Shown piece after piece: positions 1 to 13,209 of a stretch of 64,000 nt of DNA. This DNA comes from Patagioenas fasciata (taxonomy: Eukaryota > Chordata > Aves > Columbiformes > Columbidae), in assembly GCF_037038585.1 (NCBI RefSeq), contig NC_092525.1:23456867-23520866 (forward strand), written 5' to 3'. The translations under genes were made by a program, and so were the position numbers. Every line of letters begins with the position of its first letter. The stretch's first letter is position 1. Below the pieces are notes generated by a model. The model was not told where the DNA came from. It saw only the letters and a program-made list of their open reading frames with translations, and made no database searches.

Positions 1-359
1 CTTGCAGAAGGAGGATCTTAGATCTCTTGCAGAGTTTCAGTTTAAAATCCTTGATATAGCAGCCTTGATATAGATCCTCATTCTGCAATAAATCTTGCAT
101 CATTCCTTTCACTATGCCAAGACCTTGTCCTCTGTGATGCTGGTGGCGGTGTGTCTGCAGGGAACCCGGCAGCAGGTAGACAGGAGCTGTGGGACTTCAG
201 CCTGCTTTGTAAATCTGTGTCTAAGTGCTGCTGTTTAGCTAGAAATCTTCTTGCTTTGCAGAGGACAATTTGTGCTTTTTTTAATAGGTGGTGCTCATAC
301 CTTACCTGAATTTCTTAGGCTGCACTTAATAAAGCAAAACTAGCCCTATAACAAGAGAA

Positions 360-420
360 CACAAAAACCCCACACACAAACAACTGAACAAAAAACCCAA
401 CCAAACAAAAAGCCCCAAAC
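360..420. repeat. A/C-rich low-complexity tract
   Basis: A run of A-rich sequence interrupted by CC and CAC steps, about 60 bp. It is typical of the AC-rich simple sequence scattered through bird genomes. Confidence 0.6.
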
Positions 421-2077
421 TGGAGTATTTAAAATAAATCAGCGGTCAACAGGAAGGACTCTGGGAAGTGCTGTGCTGCCTCACTGTTCCCTAATGAGGG
501 CTTCCTTGAGCAGCTGCACAGTCTTTAAGTGATCTAGGTAGAAATAAATGAACTGAAAGCTGAGCTCAAGTTTCAAAAACACAGGGCTTTTTGTCCTTAC
601 TAGACATTCAAGCAGAAATGACAGCTTCATTCTGTGTAATCTTGATTTTTGTGAACAGGCTGACATGGGATGAAAGAGCTCCAGGAACTTGTAGAATCCA
701 GCCCTGTGCTCAATTAACCACAGACATGCAGACCCTCACTGCCAGACAGATATCTTGATTGCCTGGATTTCCACTCACCTCTTTTTGTACAGCTCAAGAC
801 CCTTCTTCTCTGGCATCTCATGTCTGCTATTATCACTCACACCCATGCAAAATGGATTTTTTTCTGGGCCTTTTGGGATGCTCTTCAGGTTAGGTCCCTG
901 TAATGGGGCCTGGGTCAGAATTACCTGTATGTTTGTTGGCAGCACTATTGTGTGATTTCTTTCCTGTAGTCTTCTCAGGGGTAGAAGTCTAAAACTTTTA
1001 TCAGCCCACCTTGCGAGGCTCTTTTCAATTAGAATAACATTTTCAGGAGCACAGGAATTGCTCAGGAGTGCCATGAAGTCAGTACAGGTAAAGTCAGTAC
1101 AGGCTGCCTTCTCTCTTTTAGCAACTGTGTTGGGAGCCTCACTTTCCACCCTGATCAGACAGAGGAAACAACTTTGGATCAGGGAGTTGTTTGACACCTG
1201 TAAGGCAGGCTGAGAAGGGCGGCCTGGGGAGTTGATATGTGAAAACGAGCATCTATAACGTTTTGTGTTTGTGAGGTAACCCTGTAACTAACATGCTCAA
1301 CAACTTGCTGTGGACTTCCTACTGAAACAGCCTGTGCAAGCCTACACAGTCACAGGAACTTCCCTGGGACTTGCCATACATGTGCTGGTACAGTCCTGGC
1401 TTTGGTGGATGCCTGTCTCCAGGGTGCAATAAGAAACTTCCCCAGATCGCATTAATGATGCAGCAGCAGCTTTTAAGCAATTATCCTTCAAGCATCTAGA
1501 AGTGAGTAAGCAAACACCCAGAAAGAAAGTGATAGCTGCTCTGGTACTGACACTTGAGGACAACCTTCTGTTGACATTTTTGCAAAGCATGAATCAGGAA
1601 ATTTGACCTTCTTCCCCTGCACACATTTCTCATAGTATATACTTCTGTGTGATCTTTACTTCCTGTGACCCAGATAAGACCATGGTACACCTAAATTTAG
1701 CATTCATTATGCTCTTCTTGCCAGCTGGACTTACTGTGAACTAGACTTCACTGACACAGATGCCATGCTATTTAGCAGTGTCCATTTGATGTAAAGTAGC
1801 TGGGGATCCAGCCTGTCACTCCCATGTATTTGAGTTGGCTTTGTGTAGAAATGTTACAGGTTACCCCTAATCTTGGTGTGTAACTTGGCGCATTCTAAAC
1901 AAGGCCAGGCTTGCCTTGGAGGAATGTGGTGAGTGAAATAAGCACCAGAGTTGTAGGGAGTTTGCAAAGCAGACAGGTGACGAGGGAAAAGTGAGGCAGA
2001 GCCCACTAAATGCTGGGGATAGAGAGAGGCAGGAACAGATTATCTGGCATGTGATAGAAAAGAATTTTTTCATTTGC

Positions 2078-2110
2078 CTCCCTCCCCCCTCTTTTTTTTT
2101 CTTTTTTTTT
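2078..2110. repeat. Polypyrimidine tract (C then T runs)
   Basis: An uninterrupted run of C and T about 33 bases long, ending in two runs of nine to ten T. On the minus strand it encodes a poly-lysine stretch in chance ORFs. Confidence 0.7.
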
Positions 2111-5100
2111 GAGAGTGAAAAGATGGGGCAAGGAAGACACACCTCTGAGAGACAGGAGATTAGGGCATGGGGGCTGAGTTGGGCCTGAGAGGGGTCTATA
2201 GAGATAGATACGCCTGTTACTTGTGAGGGGTAACAAGGGAGCAGTAAGGAGGACAAACACTGATGCAGAGGGGAAAACACAGAGCCCGGTGCTGCTCTGA
2301 AAGCTGTTGCTTAAAACTGCTTTACTTCTTTTAGGCTGTATGTCTCACCTTATTAAGGGAGCTGCCCAATCTGTGCTGTTTAAATGTCAGAAATTGGCTA
2401 CGGTTTGGAAAGAGAAGGAATGGGAAGGGGGATGGTAATGACTAGAAAGAAAACATAGCAGGAGAAAAGGCAGTTCAATTCCACTGCATTCTAGAAAGCC
2501 AGTTTGGTCTCTGAGTAGTGCCTTTCTGTGAGGTTCTCTGAAAGAGGTGTAACGGTTATTTCCTGGCTCTTCTGTGACGCAGGGGATGCTGAGCCATTCC
2601 TTTTCCTGCCATCAGGTTAGGAAATAGGGCAACTCCAGCCCCAGCATATTGAGGATGCTGCAGGTGTCTGTGATGTGCATGTGTCTAATCCATTAACTGT
2701 GGAAAGGGAAGAGCATGTTCCTAATTCCTTCCCACGTCACTGCACCAGCCTGATGTTCTGGTTACTGCCTCAATGCAGTCCTGCTGATGTTAGCAGGAGT
2801 TTTGTCATGTGTGGCAAATCTTCATTGAAGTATTTTCACTGCTAAGCAACAGACTTTCATTTCTTCTGTGCATTTTTATCCTGCAGACGGATGAAAATAA
2901 TGTAGGGATTTTCTCTTCTTAATGCTGGTATCATTTCGTGGAATTAAAAATCAGATAGGATGAATCAATAGCAAATAGGAGGAGGAATTCCTGTGTGGGA
3001 AGTGTAAATACAGGGAACACTTGCTAAAATTCTCTGGTTGTGTTAAGCAGAGTACAAGACTAAGACATTATAATGATGACTTTTGAGCATATTCTTTATT
3101 GCATTGGGCCATAATGCACCGGTTCAGCAAAACACTTTTGTTTGTGCTTAACTGCAAATGTGCAAAAATTCCATTTCAATTTAGTGAGTGTTTAGGACTG
3201 TCCTACTCGTGGTTGGTTTTCCCTGGATCTAATCTTTATGCCAGTGATAGAGCAACGTCTTTTTACACGTCTGATAATGGGTGCCCAAGTGAGAACACTT
3301 GAAAGGGAGTTCATTTCCAAACAGTGCTGAGTGGTATACCTTTAGGAAATCAGCTTCACTGTGATGTCTCCAGCAGAGACAAGGAGAAAGTGAAATATTC
3401 AAATGCGCTAATGACTTTTGGAAATGTTGCTGACAATATTTGTAGTAGCCAAGGGTAGTTCCAAGGGAAATCCCAGAAAAATCGACATGCCCCTTCCAGA
3501 AGGATTGAGAGGCAGTGGTGTTTGCACTGTTAGATGGTTCATTTTGAAGGTGGATGTGTAACTGCTGCATCTTAAAGCTGCATGGACTGTTGGCTGGTGA
3601 CATGTAATCCAAATTGGTACAAGCTGTTTTATAACAAATCCCTCCCTCCCCTAAATAACAACATTTATTTTTGTGACCTGCAGAGTGGTCATTGTTTTAT
3701 TTCTGATGAATCTGACAGCTCTCACACAGCCACATGACTCCAAAGCAGAATATCATTATAGCTTCAGGTTTCAGGCAAGATTTCATGGTTACTGGCACTA
3801 CTGAACTTTCCTGTTTGGGGTGTTCTTACTTTTGGAAGGTGGCTGGGAGAATGAGAGAGGATCTGCCTGTTGGGATGTGTTGCAGGAGCAGATAGGGATG
3901 CATCACTCTTCTTCTTTTCCTGTGTCAGGCGATAAATGGTTCATCTTCCTTCCTCTTCCTTGACAGTCATGGAATGCTTTGAGCAGGTTGCTTTAAGGGA
4001 GAGCCACACCTCTGCTAATGGGTTATTAATTGCATGCTCTCACAAGTGGTTAGTATGCTTTAGGTAAGGAAGTCCTCCCATCCTTGCCACAGCTCTTTCT
4101 CCTCATATGGATTCTCAGAAAGAAGAAGAAGAAAAGAAGAAAAAAAAACCCCTAACCTTGGAAACTCCTGTTACTGAACCTCTTTTCTCCCTCTCAGGAC
4201 CTGTACCAGTTCTGCAAACTAATGAAACTATCCACCTGAGAGTTGCATATCCCTTAGTCAGACTGCAAGATCTCCTGAGGTTTGCAGAACTACTCCAAAT
4301 GAGCAAATACTTATTTTTGAAACCAACTTCAAGACCATGAAAAAACCCTCCCTTTCTCCGTCAGACCTTTTACAGAAGATACACTTAATGGGGAGAGCAA
4401 AATAATATTCTCTTCACCTCCCTTATTCCTGCAGTTTCAGAGTTTACATGCCCTCGCTGAAACCTCACTTTTGCTTGACAAAAATTACTACTGTGTAGCA
4501 GTTCTCTGAGCAACATGCTTAGCTTGACTTCTGCTTTTTTACTCCCTGTTATTACATCCTCCTATTTATGCTGCTCCTTGCTTGGCCAGTGTATGTGTTT
4601 GCTGTCAGTTGCGTGGCAATATCTTTGGTTAAGTGCTGATATCTCTGCTTGCTGGTTTTGTGCTGATACCTTGCTGTGTCTGACCTGCTGCTATCTCTTC
4701 CTATCGATTGACATTGGTGACATGGAATAATTTGACAATCAGTGCCTTACTGCTGGTGGTAGCACTTCTTGTTGCTTCTGCCCTTTTGCTAAAAGGAAAG
4801 GTGAAAGAAATGCCCTCATCCATCACATTTCTCAGCTCTGGGAACAGAGGTCAGAGAGCTGGGGAGGGGATCCTTGCTTTGGAGTGGATTTTCAAGGGTG
4901 CCAACAGGAAAAGCAACAATAGGAGGCTGACTTGCAACTCATCAGGTTCTGAATGAAAGTGGGTTTATAACTACAATTTGCTGTTGCTTAACGTCATCCT
5001 TTCTGCCCAGCCATACAATGTGATTAAAATCCCAGGGAAGACAAGGGAATCTCCCTTTTAAAGCAGGCCTCTGTCTTATCAGTGCATTTTCACTATATGC

Positions 5101-8100
5101 TGTCCCGCTTCTGGACCAGGAACTTGAGGGGATTTCCAGTCCATTTGGTAGCTGCTCCTCCAGTCTTCCCTGCCCTCCCTTCAGATACAGCTTTCAGAGA
5201 GAGGACGATGTTTGCTTTTGTGTGTCTGCGTCTTACTGGTACTGGCCGTTCCCCACACACAATCTTCCCCATTGTGGTATTTATGCCCTGCCACATGTAG
5301 ATATTACAGGGAGAAGCTAAGCAATAAAGGCAAGCTTGATGTGCAGTGGTGATCCCCAAACCAGTGAACACTAATATGTAAAGAATACAGCACCTTGCTC
5401 TGATAGGGTAGGCCAAGCCACTCTGCCAACACAGAGGAGTTACCCACTGTGGTATAGAAGAGTTTCAAAATGACTTAGAGCTGGGTGTTGGAGTCACAAT
5501 GAAGTCTATGTTTTCTATTTTCTTCTAGTCCATCACTCATTTGGTTACATTCCCTGGATGTCTATGTTGTCCTAGGTCCCTTGGCACATGCTGCATTTGG
5601 GGAAGGGGGAAAAACAGCTGCTGCCATTGGGTCCAGAAGGGTTTTGGTGAATCCTTATGAGCACTTGGTGCTTTCTCTCCCATCCCTCTCCTGTGCAGAC
5701 ATGTTGGAGGGGGACAGTGGGCTTGGTGGGGTGGATGGGAGCTCACACAGGGTATCTGCTAAGTGAAGAACTGCTGGTAACACCTCCTCTCTTCAAATCA
5801 GTGCAGTAAATAGACTTAGTCTGGTTTATTTAGTAACTAAGTATGCATTTCAGTTGAGATGTGTTAACTGGATTGAATGCTTCTAGGTCATAATTTGAGA
5901 CAAACAGCTATCACCTTGGCAAAGCAAAACTCTCTAATAAGAAATAACATGTCAGATCAGTCTGTCTTCATTGTTGGAGAAAGGATATTCTGAAACCTTT
6001 ATCTTTCAAAGCATATTGTTCCCTTGTGGATCAGGCAACTGTTTCTGCAATTAAATTTTAAATGTATATGAGAGTAAAACCTGAAATATCTTAGTCCAAA
6101 TTTTATTGTAAAATCACAAATGTCAGACAAAGCCGGAAGCAAAGTTAAACCTTCAGCTCTTCCTTCTTCATTGTCAGTGTAATTTTGAAGCTGGTAATAG
6201 AAGACTAAAGTCTGAGCTGAGGAAAAAGCGGAGGCTTTAGTTTGCACATCTTCTGTTATGCAAGTTTTTTCCCTTCGTAGAACTTCTGCATGCTACAGTA
6301 CTGGAGAGCAGAAGCTACTCTTAAGAGCACAAGGTAGGCAGGGAAGTACTTGCAGAGACCTTATGGATCTCCTCTGGTGTCATTGAAAAACAGTTGTTTC
6401 ACATGCATGGGAAAAATAAATGCTCAAATAAGAAAAGTCTGTTGACTTTGTAATATAACCCTGCGAAACTGGCAGTTTCTACAGCTGTAGACAGTAGCCT
6501 AAGGCAAAGCACCTTTGGATCTGAATGCCTGAATTGTCATGTGTAGTTTGGCCGTATCAGGTTTTGAATTATTTTGGAGGCTAGTTCTAGATTTCTCCCA
6601 AAAGGGCTCTCAATGTCATCAGGATCAAAGGAAACCACAACTTGAAAAGTAAACCTAACAATTTAAAAATACGTGTTCAACTGATACCACTTTGTGAATA
6701 TTTGTTACTATGGTGGCATACGGAGGTGATAGAGCTGAAGCTCCAAAGACAAAAAATGAAAAATTGTCCAAGTCAGTGAGTTAAGCATTTTCTTTCTAAG
6801 ATTAATGCTAAAAGTCCATGCCCCCCTACCATCTTCATGAGTAAGGAATTACTGGCACAACCTGCAGATATGTTTCTGGAAGTAGAAAAGAGAAAATTTT
6901 TATAAACTTGGAGGGAAAAAAAAGGCAAGCAGAAAGCCTTGAATTAGCCTGCAGAATACTGAATTCAACTGCAAGGTTCAGTCAGTATGAAACTAGTCTT
7001 TCTGTAGGTGCTTTCCTTCACTAGCTATTTTAGTTTAAGGTGAGAGCTTATATGTGCAAGCCCTTTAGCAGAATCGTATGTGCTAGTCCCAGGCTTTTGT
7101 AGAAAGGGAGGAATGCTGTTCAGGATGACATTACAGATCCACATCCTGCTTATGGGAAAGAGTTGTGGTGGGTCTTTATCTGTCTGGCCTAATGCTCTAT
7201 AAACAAACCATGGGTAGGAGGCGGTCCTGCTCAGGAATCAAATTCTGTCAGAAAGCCTGTGAATCTGTGTGGTGTCTTGGCCAAAGCCTTCAGATCCTGT
7301 GGGGTGGAAATAATAAGCAGGGTCCAAACTGGGATCATCATCCAGGGGTGAAAGATCAGCAAATACTGCCCTGTTGGTGCTCTGGGCCGGGGAGAGAGGT
7401 TTCTTGGGGATGTCTGAAGGACCAGGGCACATGGGGCCCTGGTGGTCTGAGCTCACTTTGCTGTACAGGCAGATGGGACCAGAGTGGATGGTGTCACATT
7501 ATTGTAGTCGTTATATTTAAATGTGAGGTCAGAGTTTAAATACAGCAACTAATGGCAGTAGGAACATTACTGGGCTGACTCATGTTGCCAAGAATATACT
7601 CTAATTTCTGCATGCATCCCTGCACAAGGGCAGAGGAACAGACGCTGCAATCTCGTGTTGTACCAGTGCAACCCAGTTTTAGACCCTGCACCTATTTCAT
7701 CCCTTCTTTGTCTCTACCTCGGCTGGATGTGGTTTTGGTGGAATAAGGTTAATTGAATAATGTTGGACTGCAGAGGTTGCTGAAGGGATGTGAATGACCT
7801 GGTGTAGAGCATGTTTGACAGACTCTACTCCAAGGGCTCAAAGTCTCCATCTTCCTACCCTGAGGCCCTGCGACAAACTCGTATGTCACAGTGTGGTTGT
7901 GCCACAGGCCACAGGCACAGGGAATGGATATGAACACATTAGCATTTGCAAGGTGCAGCTGTGAGATGTGGCCATGAGAGCACAGTACAGCTTGTTTTGT
8001 ACCATGTGTGAGAGCGCAGTGATTGAGCCTTTCTCCGTGGGGACAGGCAGCACTTTAGGGGAAGCTGTGTGTTGCATCTCTAAATCTGTGGCAAGAAAGA

Positions 8101-11100
8101 GTGCAAGGAGAGTTGTCTCTTGTTGTAGATAAAGCAAACAAGAATGTAAAGGGCAGTGAGTTATTAAAGCTTTTCTTATTTCAGTAAGGTGGAGAGACAT
8201 GAGGGTCCTGACTACATTGAGTAATTAGTGCTGAAAATAACTAACTTTTTTGGAAAGAGACAGGCAATGATCCCTGCAAGGAGATGGTATGACTGGTGAA
8301 AACAAGGGCTGCAATTCTGTGGCAGCTCTAACAGCTTTGTCTGTGGCTCTAGGAAAGGCTAGGGGTGGGACTACTGAAGAGAGACAAGCTGGTTAATCTC
8401 TGGAGTCATTTGGCTAAAAGCACAGCTGGGGACTCTGAGAAGGTCACAGCAGTGAGGGCAATGGAGCTAATAACTGAGTTTCCTGGAGGACAAAACCATG
8501 GAAAATGCCTTGAGTGTGAGGTTTTCTTAATGAAAAGCCAGGTGTAATCTGAGCACATATCTTCCATGGACTAAAGAGGACCACCGTATTTCTCCATGTG
8601 TCTGGCCTTCACATCTGAGCATGAAGTAGGAGGAGTGAGTTGGATACAGCTGGAAAGTGTGTGAACCCCTGGGTATGTGCCTTCAGGGGTGGAGGGAAGT
8701 TGATTTGAGCATATGTCATGAATCTGGCCTGACAGACGGCATTTCTGGGCAGAAAAAAAGGTTGTATCCTTGGAAAAACAGTGCATAGTCACCCCAAAAT
8801 TCAGCATTTTTGCCTTGAAAATTAAAGATGGGTAAGGTACATTTGGAAGTAGGAGGCTGATGTAATAACCATTGCACAATCAGTTCCTGTGCTGTAATTT
8901 CTCTATTCCTGTTTACAGCCTGTCTGTAATAAGTTTTTGCTGTTGAGACAATTATCTGGATTTCATTTTCTTTTGATAAGGAGCATTGTTTTCTCCTTCT
9001 TATAGACCTCCTGAAACCTAGCTGTCACGTAATTCCTCTAGTAAAGGAGATGCTGGGCACACATCTCCATCCTTAGATCAAGCCCTACCCTGCTGTGCTG
9101 CAAAAAGGGATAACACCATGAAGATCTTTAAGGTGCTGGACTGCCTAGTGCATGTGGCAGGAGAAGAGTGGGGCTTGTGGGTGTACTTGACTCTTTGGTA
9201 CAGCATGATGGCATCTCTGTGGATGGGGAGCTGGGAAGACTTCTTGGCCTCTAGGGCTTCAGCTTTCACTGTTGCTGTGCGTTCAGCCCTGATACTGGCC
9301 AAGTGCGAGCATCATGTGTATGACAGGTTTTTGAATAATGCTAAGTTGTCTGCCAGTGATATTTACCCATCTTTTTTCAGTTTGCTTCCATTAAGTCTTT
9401 TTTCCCCAATGGACAGGTGGTGCCAGCTGACAGTGGATGTCCTCAGCAGGCTCCGGTGAATGGCAGTATTGGAAGGAACTGGCTGAAAAAGCCCAAGTGG
9501 AGTTATCTCTGGTGACACTGGCGTGGCTGTACTGGGAATGCAGCAGGTGGCCCCTCAGAGGCTGCAGCCTCAGCCAAGCCAGATGCAGGAACAGTTTAGC
9601 AGGTTGAAACTGCTATCTGATCCAGCAGCCCCTGAGGCTCAGAGATGTGCCATGAACCCCCCAAAACCTCCTCTGTACATTGGCTGCAGATGCGATTGGG
9701 GCTTTCCCACTAGAGGGCAGTTTTATCATGCCTGCATTTTCATAGGTTGCTAATTTCATTTAACAGAGTTCCTCTTTAAGACCAACAGAAATTCAGGTGA
9801 AAGCCATGCTCAGCATTTAATTATTTCATCAGCTACCAAGGGCCTATGTGAATGATAAAACCATTTATTTGGAAATTAACTACTCAACGTAAAGCAGGTA
9901 CTGAGGAACGATATTTTGAATGCGTCATGTGTCTTTGGGAACAAGCACACCCCAGATGCGTCACAGTTGTGTGGAAATGAGCGAGTGTGACTGGCACACG
10001 TATTCTGCACTGAGAGCAGGCACACAACTTCTGGATGCTTCTGCTGGTAAAAGCAGAAAGATAGCAGGTTTGTATCATGGGAGTTTTTTAATGTATTCTG
10101 AAGCTTTACAAAGAAAACCCAAAGAATCCCCAAACACCCTAATTCTCAATGGAAAAGGCAAGGGCTCCTTACCAGGGCACTAACAGTCTTGGAGGTTTTG
10201 TTTCTGAGATGAACAGCGATATACTAATAAGCATTAATATTTCAGAAAGCTACGTGAGTAAGAACCATGATTTCAGGCTCACTTAATAATCTAGACATGA
10301 GATACAGCTTGGGGAGCTTTCTGCATTGTGAGGCATGGTTGTGTTGGGAATACCACACTCAGTTCTGCTGATGATACGTGAGAGGATGTGAGCTATTCAT
10401 GCGCAACACGGAGAGAACATGCTCCTCAGTTTTTCTAGGTGCCTGGAAATATCCAGGGTTTTGCCTTCCTGAGATCTAAGCTAATGTTGGAAGAAATGAG
10501 AGACGGTGACCTTGCTGGGAAGCTTGGCCAGACAACATTTATTTCTTATTCTTTGTATAGTTATGCTTGCCTGGGCCATTTGTCCCTGAGCCAGGCACAA
10601 TGTCTGGGAAGAGTGTCTGAAGTCATGCCTCATGTCTCCTTTTCCCTGGGTTTAAGAACCTCTAGGGCTTCTTCTCGGAAACCTTGCCAGGAAAGCTGAA
10701 CTCTGATTTAGCCATTGTGATAGTGATTACTTTGTAAGTCTGTTCTGCCCTTTCCCTGGCCTTGTGGAAAGTGGGTTCCCCAGCAGACAAACTGAATATG
10801 GGCTACAGTCTCTTCAATGCCTGGTCTAGCTCCACTCCCTCACTCCTCATTTTGAGGAGACCATAGTAGGTCACAAATTCCTTTTCAGCCTTTGTGGAAG
10901 CTGTTTGCTTCTACCCTGAAGCCAATAGTGCTGGGTCATGGCACCAGGCTCATGCTCTAGAGGCAGGACTGCATAGCTAGGAGTGCTGTACTAAACAGGT
11001 GAAACAGAAATGCTTTTGTTTCCCTGATGGCTGCCTGGTGCATCAAACATAAAAAGCTACGCAAACTCAATTAGGGGATTCACGGCACACCTGAGAAGTT

Positions 11101-13184
11101 ATGCTGGACAGTCTCTCCAGATGGATGCTCTTGCTAGACAGCCTGTAAGGCCATGTCATCTCTTATTTACCAGAATCTTGCTTGCTTGTATTGGGAACTC
11201 TGTGATGCTCCTTCCTCATGTTGCTTGCCAGAGTTTCTCTCTGCATGATTCATCCCTCCAAGACAGTATGAGCAAGTTTTCAGTTGTCTGCAGCAGAAGC
11301 ACAATGGTTTCCTTGTGCAGGCTATGTGGGGCTTAACCCATGAAGTGCTGAGTGAAGCTCTTGTCCCCAAACTGTCTGACAAGGACAGACTCCACCTTCA
11401 TCTATCGCTTCCTCAGTGCTGCCCCTTCCTACTGGTGTGGGTGCAATTCCTCCAGTAGTAAACTCTGGAAGTCATAGGAGAGGAGGGAAGAACAGGCTGG
11501 TGCTCCAGGCTCTCAGAGTGTGCCCAAGCCACATCCTTGATGGGTCTCCTTCCTCTGATCAAGGGACATGTCCAAAGAAGCTGTCTTTTCTTGTTCAGAA
11601 AGACCTCTGTCTCCATGAGGGAACATGGCTCTGTCTTCATCCTTTCCACCCTTGTGTGTTTGATCTTACATGGTCAATGAGGCTTCTGTGTTGGGCTTAG
11701 CACATTGTTTTGGATCTTGTGCTGCTTGTTTGTTTTTCTGATTGTCTTATTTTCTAAGTGTTTCCAGACAAACTGTAGGCTGGTTCCTGTTAGGTTGTCC
11801 GCCCTCTGTCCCACGTTCTCTCATCTGTCTTTCTCTTTTCTCAAGTTTCCCACAAGAAACTATATTGCTGTTAGGGTCTTTGTTCTTCTTTGCTCTCTTT
11901 GTCCAAGCCTCTGTCCACAGCTCTTTCCTTCTCTGAAGCAGTAAAGCTGCTCTAACCCAGGCCCGAGAGAAGTGTATTAGCAGCTCTTTGCTTTCTTCAA
12001 CAATTAGGAATGAAGTCTGTGTTTTAAGTTTTCTATAGGGTGTGAATAGAAATGTATGGGCAAAATCATATTTAAATACCATTGTATGGAGTCCAAAGCA
12101 AAGGGATTTCCTTAAAGTATAATTTTTTTTTCTTTTTAGCAGTTCACTTGGAATTTTTTATTTTGTTTTAATGTCTGGTCTTCTAGTTTGTACTTGCTTC
12201 ACCCTGTTTTCTAGAGTTTTGCTGTATCATTACAGCATCTCTGATTCTTGCAGCTGGGACTTAACAAATGTATTTATTTCAGACATAGTAAAATTTGTGA
12301 TCAGCTCACTGGAGTTGGTAACACAGATTCTTACCTACCTGTTCAGCAAAAACACGTTAGAAGTAAACTTTACAGTCTTGTATCACTTCCTACCTCACTT
12401 AATGTAGTATTTTGTTCATGTTTTGCTGAAATTCCCTGCCTATCATCCCTAGAGGTCTTAGGTCATCCTCTCCTTAGCATTTCTGTTAACCGTGGCAGGT
12501 GCTGGCTGCTTAGGACCTTGTATTTTCTCCCTCTTCAGTTTTCTTCTCAAATGTTGCAGATGTTTAGATTATATTTTCTGGTTGCTCTGGTCAGCAGTGG
12601 TTTATAATGATGATGATTCTTGATGACTTACTTTCTGGGTCCTAACTCTATCTATTTCTGCTAACCACTAGTCTTAAAGACAGTGGTAGAAAACAGACTT
12701 CAGTTAATTCTGCTTGTCTGTAGAGCTTGTTGTGATATTGTCCATTTCTGCAATGGTCTGGTCAATTAAATCCAGCTCTTGCTACATGAAATTACTGCTG
12801 CTTATCTTGTCAGAGATAGAGGACAGCTAAAACCACATCACTTTGATTCTTTAGGGCTGCTACTGTGTGGTAATGATTTGAGATTATTTTCTTGGACAGA
12901 ATAGTTTCTTTAGGAGTATTGTCAGTCTGTCCTGTGTATGGGTTACAGACTGTCCAAAATAGAGCTGGAGTCCAGCAGTCAGGCCAGCAATGGCAGAAGG
13001 ATCCCTGTTGAGTTGTACAACCTGCTCTTCACCTGTATGGTCTTATTCCAGCCTTGTTCTTATTCCAACATTCAGAGTCTATTGCTAGTTGATGCTTTTC
13101 ATTTTGTTTCCTCAGAACCTGAAACTATTGCACTATACTTAATCTCTACAGAGAACACAATAATATCTGTTCTTTTTGGGTGTG

Positions 13185-13209
13185 TTTTTTTTTTTTTTTT
13201 TTCTTTTTT
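13185..13209. repeat. Poly-T tract
   Basis: About 25 bases, nearly pure T with one C. It could be the poly-A of a decayed minus-strand retroelement, but no element body is recognisable beside it. Confidence 0.7.

Noticed and set aside
775..1197. 140-codon minus-strand ORF
   Set aside because: No known domain, no splice context, and an opposite-strand frame overlaps it.
7165..7539. 124-codon plus-strand ORF rich in W, G and C
   Set aside because: The composition reflects local G richness; no family motif and no supporting signals.
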